From positions 1-15,199 of the forward strand of contig RXOD01005230.1 in NCBI GenBank assembly GCA_005223375.1: 15,199 nucleotides of DNA. The letters run 5' to 3'. This document shows, piece after piece, positions 6,932 through 13,207 of this stretch. The stretch's first letter is position 1. Each line of letters starts with the position of its first letter. The notes under the pieces were generated by a model. It made no database searches. It was not told the origin of the DNA and worked only from the letters and a program-made list of their open reading frames with translations. The position numbers and the translations under genes were made by a program. The DNA is from Amoebophrya sp. AT5.2. Lineage: Eukaryota; Sar; Dinophyceae; Syndiniales; Amoebophryaceae.

Positions 6932-9572
6932 CGTCTCGCAGGGCGGGAACGCTGTCGCAGGGGACAGCAAACATAAACAAATTAAGTCTCAGACTTCTTC
7001 TGCCAATGCATACCCGTCGTCGTCGCAAGATTCTTCTCGCGACTCGGCGGCGTCACATCTCTCCAACGAGCAGACTTCGTCTGCACGCGAACCGCACGCA
7101 CACACGGAACCTGCAGCCGCCAGCGGTTGCGCTCCGCAGGTTTCTAGACATTCGGCACCGCCACCAGCTCCAGAGGACGCTGTACTTGCGGGCACAGCCG
7201 CAAGTGTTTTGAAACATGCCCGCTACACTCGATCGCACCCGCTGCGGGTGCTCGATCACATCTCCGGCGCCGCAAAGCGTCGCCGGGCTCAGAAATTTAC
7301 GAACTACGAGTACATCGACGCAGAAACCGCTGCGGTTTTAGCTCCATCGATTCCAGAAATTTCGCGCGGTCTCGCTCTGAGCTGCTTCGCAGGTCCAGAG
7401 AGGGCGAATAAACGCCCTGCATATTTGCGGGACGATTGGTCGTCGGACGAGGGCGCCGACGAGTGGACTGACGAGGAAGATTACAACGAGAAGTATAGCG
7501 CCGGGGTGGCGCAGTTAGACAGTAGCACCCCCGGAACGAGTGGCGCCAAAACTAGTAGTCTCGCACCAATGTGCAAGGGCCGACAGTATAAGGAGAGCTG
7601 CCCTGAGGTTTTGCACCTCGCGCAGCAGGGGCTTTTCATGTCCATCGACGCCTCGAACATCGAGGAGCACGTGGCGGCTGCGCGGAGATTCAAATTTCCG
7701 CAGGTGTCGCACGAACCTCTCCCGCTCGATCTCCAGGAAGCAGTAGTCTTCACTGCGGACGCAGTCCCCCTGCGTCAAGCTGCGCGGCGCGCGGTGCTCC
7801 AGTACTGGCGGGGCAGAAAACAGGAGCTGCGCGTGAAGGCTTGGGACCCTGGGCGCGCGCTGATCACGCGCGTGGAGGTGAACCTCATGGCAGAAATGAT
7901 GCGCGTAACAGGCATCTACGGGGAGAAATTGAAAAAACGGCTGGAGCTAGGTTTTCCGGTCGTGGGGATTTTCGACGAACCGACAGCGTTTCCGCGCACG
8001 AACCGCCGTCGCCCCATCAAGAGCATCGCCGACTTGGTCGCCAGTCGCGAGCGCGTCCTGCAGGAGATCGAGCGGATCACGGCCCGCGAAGATGCTGAAG
8101 AGGGCCAGGCTATCTGGGACAGCTTGGTAGGTGAGTGTGAGTCTGGCTCTCTGCGGGGGCCGTACTGCCTAGACGACGAAGAGGACGTGAAAAACTTGCC
8201 GCGGGAGTTTCTCCCGCTCCGCAGATTCATCGTAACCCAGCAATCCTACTCGGGGGCGCTCAAGTGCTATCGGGTCAAGCAGCGACCTTGCGATAATGCT
8301 AAGCGGAGCAGGTTAAACGATGGGTGTGCTGTTCGCACGCCCAATCAGACTATGCGGGGGGACGAACTCAACGCGGCCGTACTTTTCTTGATGCGGCTGC
8401 TCGGTCCTCTGGAGCGGCTGAGCCACGTGAAGAAAGACATGGAGAAAGCCTATAGGCAGTTGCTAGCATTGCTGGCGCACCACTTCGTAGTAGTCGTGGC
8501 GAAATGCCCGGAGGATGGGAAGCTTTATGGCGCAGTCGCGCTGGCACTCCTGTTTGGGGAGGAGGCAAGCGTAATCGATTTCAACGTGTACGCCCTTACT
8601 GCTGCAGCGCTCGGGAGGAGATTGCTGCGAATCCCGCTCGTCCCGTACTTCGACGATTTCGCGAACCCGACGCGGGAAGAGGACACGAAGCTGTGCGCCA
8701 GTGACTTGGATGAGTTCTTCTCTTCCCTTCTGGGTATTACTTTCTCTGCCGAGAAAGACGAGACTGGGCGGCGTATCCGATTCCTCGGCGTTTTCCATAG
8801 CGTGCAACCGGGGGGGATTACGAACGAAATATGTCCCGTACGGGCGGAAGAACTGCGCGGACGCATTGGCACCGCGCTGAGCAGCAACTGTCTCCCGCCG
8901 CGAGCTGCTGAGCAACTCGCGGGCGCCCTAAACTTCTGCTGCCGCTCGGGTTTTGGACGCCTAGGGCGCGCCTTCCTCGTCCCGATCTATGGCCGCGCGC
9001 ATTGTGTGCACAAGGGCGGACAGCTCGGTGTCCGCTTACGGCGGTCCCTTGAGTGGTTCTGCAAAAACATACATGGGCTCCGTTTCGGGATCCCCACTGC
9101 CGTTCCCGCTCCGCCGGTCGTTATCTACACCGACGCATCTGGGCCGGGTCTGCTTGGCATCGTCGTACTCGACGGCGACAAAGCTGCTGCTGCGTCATGT
9201 TGGAGCCCCCGCGCGGCCGAGAAGCTCCAAATCGAATTTTACGAAACCGAGGCCGTTTCCGTCGCGTTGGAGAAGTTCGCGTCCGCGATCCGCGGACGCA
9301 AAGTGCTCGCGATCCTCGATAACGAATCCGCACAGGGGGCCACCCAAAAAGGGCACAGCACTGATGACAACGCGACGGACGTCATCCATGGAATCTGGTC
9401 CAAGGCGCTGGCGCTTGGGATCGACTTGTGGTTCGAACGAGTCGGAAGCAAACTTAACGTGGCGGACGGACCGTCGCGGGATGACTTCAGTATCTGTGAC
9501 AAGCTCGGCTTTACTACAGTTCATCGAGCGCCGGTCTCGCCTTCGATGCGAGCCGCGCTGCAACATTGCTAA
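6882..9572 (+). CDS. Reverse transcriptase-RNase H polyprotein
   Basis: The frame is open from just after a TGA (6879-6881) to TAA 9570-9572, about 897 codons. It copies the element RNA to DNA and removes the RNA strand. Counting from 6888, an unordered Ser/Pro-rich region covers roughly residues 1-220. The RT palm follows: motif A as KKDMEKAYRQL with Asp 517, motif B as LFGEEASVIDFN, and motif C as YFDD at 587-590. RNase H then has TDAS (Asp 749), Glu 788 in YETEA, Asp 811 in LDNESAQG and Asp 860 in VADGPSRDD, so all four acidic positions are present. AYRQ and ADxxSR are typical of DIRS-type enzymes. No methyltransferase domain follows. The first ATG in frame is only at 7569, so translation probably enters from gag by a +1 shift in the 47-base overlap, or after splicing. 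Confidence 0.9.
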   Translation, partial: TDVVLCVSKHDIGGGGNVSQGGNAVAGDSKHKQIKSQTSSANAYPSSSQDSSRDSAASHLSNEQTSSAREPHAHTEPAAASGCAPQVSRHSAPPPAPEDAVLAGTAASVLKHARYTRSHPLRVLDHISGAAKRRRAQKFTNYEYIDAETAAVLAPSIPEISRGLALSCFAGPERANKRPAYLRDDWSSDEGADEWTDEEDYNEKYSAGVAQLDSSTPGTSGAKTSSLAPMCKGRQYKESCPEVLHLAQQGLFMSIDASNIEEHVAAARRFKFPQVSHEPLPLDLQEAVVFTADAVPLRQAARRAVLQYWRGRKQELRVKAWDPGRALITRVEVNLMAEMMRVTGIYGEKLKKRLELGFPVVGIFDEPTAFPRTNRRRPIKSIADLVASRERVLQEIERITAREDAEEGQAIWDSLVGECESGSLRGPYCLDDEEDVKNLPREFLPLRRFIVTQQSYSGALKCYRVKQRPCDNAKRSRLNDGCAVRTPNQTMRGDELNAAVLFLMRLLGPLERLSHVKKDMEKAYRQLLALLAHHFVVVVAKCPEDGKLYGAVALALLFGEEASVIDFNVYALTAAALGRRLLRIPLVPYFDDFANPTREEDTKLCASDLDEFFSSLLGITFSAEKDETGRRIRFLGVFHSVQPGGITNEICPVRAEELRGRIGTALSSNCLPPRAAEQLAGALNFCCRSGFGRLGRAFLVPIYGRAHCVHKGGQLGVRLRRSLEWFCKNIHGLRFGIPTAVPAPPVVIYTDASGPGLLGIVVLDGDKAAAASCWSPRAAEKLQIEFYETEAVSVALEKFASAIRGRKVLAILDNESAQGATQKGHSTDDNATDVIHGIWSKALALGIDLWFERVGSKLNVADGPSRDDFSICDKLGFTTVHRAPVSPSMRAALQHC
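6891..6911 (+). promoter_or_regulatory. Hairpin in the gag/RT overlap
   Basis: GTGCTTTG (6891-6898) and CAAAGCAC (6904-6911) form a perfect 8-bp stem with a 5-base loop. It sits exactly where both frames are open (6882-6928). A recoding role is possible but not shown. Confidence 0.5.
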
Positions 9573-9983
9573 CCTAATTAAGACTAAACGCATTAGCTAG
9601 TTGAAGGTCGCCGCTTCCGGTCGCCGTGGGACCCACTCTTCTATTCTCCGTGGAGATTGTTTTGAAATGATTGCTCAGCTACTTCTTGACTTCTCTCGTA
9701 CGCCCGCCAAAGGGCGGACTGCTGGTCCTTTCGAAGTGGCGATGTTCTCTTGCAATGCGAGGCAGACGTCCCGCGACCGACGTGAGTCACCCGTATGCCC
9801 GTGGCTCCAGGTGCAGAAATTCAGGTTGCGCAGCAAGTCGCTTACTCGCGCTCTAATCGCCCCTCGACTTTGTGTCGAAATCTAAATTCTACCCAGTGAA
9901 GCGTATGCGCGTCAGTCTGCATCAATAGCCTCGCGCGCCTTCGTTATTTTGTCTCAAGGTGTACACACTGACACAGACCAAGC
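9573..9983. other. Non-coding gap between RT and recombinase
   Basis: No convincing gene is present. A 72-codon ATG frame at 9667-9885 has no recognisable features. Small inverted repeats occur (CGCCC/GGGCG near 9700-9716; TCGAC/GTCGA near 9864-9878). Near the end, ATTTTGTCTCAAG (9946-9958) lies 25 bases before the recombinase ATG and could be a splice acceptor. Confidence 0.45.
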
Positions 9984-11878
9984 ATGGCACTCGACGCACA
10001 AACCGCTCGTCGCCGCGACGAGCTCATCAAGGCGCTACAGAACCAACCGTGGTTCGACGCGCGATTTATCCTCTCCTTCCGGGCGTCTCAGATGACCCTG
10101 ACTAAGCGGCTGCGCGAAGCTTTGCTCGAGCTCCAGAAGATCGAGCTCGCCGCAACCCGGGAAGAACGCGTCGACGCCATGCGGCGCGAGAACGACATGT
10201 GCTGGTCCGTCGACGAAGCCATTCGCCTGCTCTCCGAAAACGAGGGCGACGAGATCGAGATCCAAAAGGGCGAACGCCTGACGAAGAAGCTGAAGACGCT
10301 CCAGGGCACCTCTGCCGCGAACCAGGCCACCGCGCTGGACCGCAGGGCGGACCTTCTGATGCAGAATTCGATCGCGACTAACACGCGCACCGGGTACATC
10401 TCCGCCCTGAAGCAATACCAGAAGTTCTGCCAGACTCGCGGAACCCGGGAGTTCCCCGTACAGTTTGCCGAAGTGCGACGGTGGATCTCTCTCGCCAACA
10501 CCAGCGAGGCGGCCACGGGGTGGCTCTCTGCATTAAAAAAGGCATGCGTTCTGCTACGCGCGCCGTTCGAGTGGTCCCAGTTCGAGCACCTCGAACTGGC
10601 CACGATTATCAACGGCATCAAGAAGATTCAACCGTCCCGACGCATATCGTGTGCGATCCTGGGTCCACACCTCCTCTTGATTTTGAATCGGGCTGAGGAA
10701 ATGGAACAGTTGGAGATGCGCCTACTCTTGGGCACCACCTACGTCTTGGCGCTCCGTATGAAGAGCGAAGCCCTTCCGCTCCTCAAGGCGTCCGACGCGA
10801 TTGCGAACCACGACGCACCTTCGCCGAAAATGGTTCGCGATGAAGGTACTACTTAGCTATCTTACCCTTCCCTCTGTAACAGCATTGCGGGCAGAGTATG
10901 GAGTTGATGGTTTGTGTTTGCCTTGTACTACTCTGCGATTGGGATTGTGGTAAGTACGGCGACAGGGAATGTGCCAATCTGCGAGTAATCTGTGTTGTGC
11001 CCGGCGCAACTTCGTACTCCCGTCCGGGCTAGGCTCGGACTAATCACTGCGTTCTTGAGGGCCTTGAGTTTGCACGGCACGACAACCACGTGCCTACAGA
11101 GGGCGGTCACAGAATTCGAAGGTCATCGTGATAGCGCTCGAAATCAATGCTACATTTCACTTGTTAAATTATTGTTGATTTCGGTCGGTATCTCGATCGC
11201 GATTCATATCGCGCTGACTGACCGCCGCGGCGCAGTGAGTTTCTGGCGCCGCAGCTAGGCTGCATAGTGCCAGATCGAGTTATACTTATTTCAGTCACCT
11301 CGCCCGCCCTCCCTGCGACGTGAAACCAAGTAGATCGCTACTCGTCCTGTGCCAATCTATCTATCACAGGTAAGCACAGCGCGCTGTTCGTCAAAGATGG
11401 AAAACTGATGTGCATCCTCGCAAAGCGGAAAACGCGTCAAGTTGACGGCGACGTGATATCACGCGCCTGTTTCTGTAATGGCGTGGACGCCTTCGCCGCC
11501 GTGTGCCCGGTGCACGTCATCGATAAATGGCTAGAAGACCTCAAACCGGGTGAGCCAATCTTCCCGAACACGTCGTACACCGACGCGTTAAAGTACATCA
11601 AGGACGCCTGCAAGGCACTGGGTATCAAGTCGATTTCGCCACCAGGCACACAGAGCTTGCGGCGCGGGCTCTTGCAGACCTTGGAAACCATGAACCCAAG
11701 TGGCGCTGAGCTCCTCAAGGTGGGGCACTGGACCAGCTCTGCCATCAATCTCTACCGCGACATGCGCAGAAGCGAAGAGATCGCGATCACGAACACGTTC
11801 CTCCCCACTTGCGGGGCGGATTCTGATGATGACGAGGCGGTCTGTCCGGACGCTGATGCTAGCGACGACGGCCTTTAA
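9984..11878 (+). CDS. Tyrosine recombinase, two exons
   Basis: Exons 9984-10845 and 11370-11878 total 1,371 bases and encode 456 residues. The recombinase is expected to insert the circular DNA copy at the AAT core. ATG 9984 sits in AAGCATGG. The N-terminal 120 residues are helical and charged. A SAM-like core-binding region follows (TRTGYISALKQYQKFCQTRG). The catalytic part has Arg 258 in LALRMKSEALPLL, a beta-hairpin Lys region (AKRKTRQ) and a box reading GTQSLRRG, where Gln 382 replaces the usual His of HxxR and Arg 385 is kept. Next come His 407 in VGHW and the nucleophile Tyr 416 in INLYRDM. The tail is acidic. Without splicing, exon 1 stops at 10854-10856 and lacks the active-site tyrosine. 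The splice gives ...VRDEGKHSALFV, both sides being phase 1. The intron carries repeats B1 and A2. Confidence 0.85.
10972..11148 (+). repeat. Repeat B1 (internal)
   Basis: These 177 bases are identical to B2 (11985-12161). Short inverted repeats inside include GCCCGG/CCGGGC and GGCACG/CGTGCC. It runs directly into A2, sharing the AAT at 11146-11148. Confidence 0.95.
11146..11148 (+). other. AAT crossover core at the B1/A2 junction
   Basis: AAT is the only overlap between the end of B and the start of A. The same triplet bounds the element at 4552-4554 and 12159-12161. In this class of element, recombination between a circle carrying the B-A junction and a target triplet gives exactly this pattern. 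Confidence 0.75.
11146..11297 (+). repeat. Repeat A2 (internal)
   Basis: These 152 bases match A1 at all but four positions. The hairpin seen in A1 is kept at 11242-11274 with one A-U pair replaced by a G-U wobble. The copy ends with the same acceptor-like TTATTTCAG. Confidence 0.95.
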
Positions 11879-11984
11879 ACAAATGGCTGCACTCGGTGCG
11901 CCGTGTCTTCTAAATGCTACCACACTTCTTTGTTTTCTGTACCTCCTTCGATCGATGCCGTGCCTTAACTCTTGCCCAGGAATA
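11879..11984. other. 3' untranslated segment of the recombinase
   Basis: This lies between the TAA at 11876-11878 and B2. No gene is seen; it is somewhat T-rich. Confidence 0.5.
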
Positions 11985-12161
11985 TGCCAATCTGCGAGTA
12001 ATCTGTGTTGTGCCCGGCGCAACTTCGTACTCCCGTCCGGGCTAGGCTCGGACTAATCACTGCGTTCTTGAGGGCCTTGAGTTTGCACGGCACGACAACC
12101 ACGTGCCTACAGAGGGCGGTCACAGAATTCGAAGGTCATCGTGATAGCGCTCGAAATCAAT
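11985..12161 (+). repeat. Repeat B2 (right end)
   Basis: An exact 177-base copy of B1 that ends in CGAAATCAAT. Host sequence AAGTCGTC follows directly. Confidence 0.95.
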
Positions 12162-12339
12162 AAGTCGTCATATCGGGATGGTAAACGACATCGCGAACCA
12201 TCTGGATTTGGACCTGCCGCGGGTCCCCGTGCTCGCGCACTATTCCGCGGAGAGCTTCAAGCATTTTCGGAAGGTGTTGGAAGCTGGCGGAGGAGATGAC
12301 GGGGGGAACGTGCGGGTGGGACTTCCGAGCGAGATGTAG
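12162..12339 (+). CDS. Exon-like remnant in the right host flank
   Basis: Just outside the element, ATG 12178 opens a GC-rich 53-codon frame ending TAG 12337-12339. It starts MVNDIANHLDLDLPRVPVLA and continues HYSAESFKHFRKVLEAG, which looks like folded protein. The frame continues upstream into B2. In the rebuilt empty site a TGA would lie about 15 bases before the junction, so it may be a last exon or a short gene cut from its upstream part. On the other strand a 129-residue frame (12157-12546), ending three codons into the junction, competes with it. No family is recognised for either. Confidence 0.3.
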
Positions 12340-12569
12340 AAGTAGAGCACGGCCGATATAATTAGTAGAGCATCGGTCGGAGCAGGATGATAGCCAAAAG
12401 CCTACCGCCTCCGCCTGATCCTGGAGATCTTCGAGGTGGTCCGACGTTCGTCGATGAAGATGCCACCGCAAAAACTTCCGTCTTCCACCACTGGCGCAGC
12501 AATGTTCTGCGCTGCTCTCATCTCTGCACGACAAAGCCGACGTCACAGGACACGAGCTGTTGATTTTCT

Positions 12570-12629
12570 TCGAGAATACAGTGGTCTTAGTTTGAGTTTA
12601 TTTGAAGTTTCTACTCGAGAATATAGTGG
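12570..12629 (+). repeat. 15-base direct repeat, 45-base spacing
   Basis: TCGAGAATACAGTGG at 12570-12584 recurs at 12615-12629 with one change (C to T). Confidence 0.85.
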
Positions 12630-12714
12630 AGCTAAGCTTTCAGAAAGAGAAAGTATACGTTTCTTTTTGTTTACAGCACCACCGGCACAACTACGACTCA
12701 TCACAATTCAGTAC

Positions 12715-12753
12715 CTACAACAACACCGTTCAACTACAACAACACCGATTCAA
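12715..12753 (+). repeat. 19/20-base tandem repeat
   Basis: CTACAACAACACCGTTCAA is followed at once by a copy with one extra A. It lies in an ACAAC-rich spacer. Confidence 0.9.
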
Positions 12754-13207
12754 TCACTGGCGAATTTTGATCGCACGTTGGCCATGAAAAGAAAACAAAG
12801 ATATCACGTCTGCCGAAAAGCGAAGAAAAGTGGCGCCCGAATCCGGTTCTGTCATCAGAAAGTGGACTTAGGGTCTGGAATTTCTGCGAATTCGATTTCA
12901 GTTGCTATCGCATCACTGTGACTCCGTGACTGGAGCACGCCAGAAGTCACGCATGAATGTGACCAAAATGACGCGACTTCGAGCTCAAGCTCTGAGATGA
13001 AGACACGTAAGTAGTCACAGCCGTGACAAGGAAGTTTGTTTTGGCTTTTTCAACACATCGCTGACGCTGTCTGTGGCTGTGCGTCCATTACTTTCGGTGT
13101 GGAACAGTAGTGGGTGCGGAAAGAAAGCAAAGCTGAGGTAGTTGCGGTATCACTTGTGGAGAGTTATGGTTCGTTGAAGTAGTACTAGTATCCTTTGTGG
13201 ATCCAGC

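Larger units (their letters stand above)
10846..11369 (+). other. Phase-1 intron containing B1-A2
   Basis: The 524-base candidate intron starts GAAG|GTACTA and ends CTATCTATCACAG|GTAAG. Exon 1 ends on codon position 1 and exon 2 begins on codon position 2, so the frame is restored and a normal-looking recombinase core results. Nested inside are a stronger consensus donor (GTAAGT at 10950) and the acceptor-like end of A2 (TTATTTCAG at 11294), which together bracket B1-A2 closely. Splicing is inferred, not observed. Confidence 0.7.
4552..12161 (+). mobile_element. Tyrosine-recombinase retrotransposon (DIRS order, split direct repeats)
   Basis: The 7,610-base element has the order A1 (4552-4703), gag-like, RT-RNase H, recombinase exon 1, B1 (10972-11148), A2 (11146-11297), recombinase exon 2, B2 (11985-12161). 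B1 and B2 are identical over 177 bases. A1 and A2 match at 148 of 152. AAT is found at 4552-4554, 11146-11148 and 12159-12161, which fits a 3-base crossover core and no target duplication. Split direct repeats of this form are known from PAT, Ngaro, Kangaroo and TOC3 elements. There is no DDE integrase, no long terminal repeat and no visible methyltransferase. The near-perfect repeats point to a recent insertion. The main defects are one frame break in gag and a Gln in place of the usual catalytic His in the recombinase. Confidence 0.9.
12340..13207. other. Spacer, AT-rich after 12560
   Basis: No gene can be supported. A 155-codon ATG frame (12454-12921) is open but has repetitive, low-information sequence. 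Direct repeats include AGTAGAGCA twice near 12344-12382, the pair at 12570-12629 and the tandem at 12715-12753. The stretch just before 13208 is probably promoter or 5' untranslated DNA of the next gene. Confidence 0.5.

Noticed and set aside
9946..9958. A genuine dinoflagellate spliced leader
   Set aside because: Only the last 13 bases resemble it, with one mismatch; the upstream part of the 22-base leader is absent. Kept only as a motif in the findings.
9573..9983. Methyltransferase or hydrolase domain as in some DIRS/Ngaro elements
   Set aside because: No frame of useful length or motif lies between RNase H and the recombinase.
10883..10949. A mini-exon after a 37-base intron (TGTAACAG acceptor, GTAAGT donor at 10950)
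   Set aside because: It is open and protein-like, but 67 bases leaves phase 2, which does not fit the recombinase exon at 11370. It also inserts 22 residues where the family has none.
4552..12161. LTR retrotransposon
   Set aside because: The repeats are split and interleaved (A1, B1A2, B2), there is no TG..CA LTR, no target duplication and no DDE integrase; a tyrosine recombinase is present instead.
12715..12753. CRISPR array
   Set aside because: Two abutting 19/20-base units with no spacers; an ordinary tandem repeat.
12454..12921. 155-codon plus-strand ORF
   Set aside because: It spans the AT-rich repeat-bearing spacer, includes the direct repeats in its coding, and has no protein-like domains.
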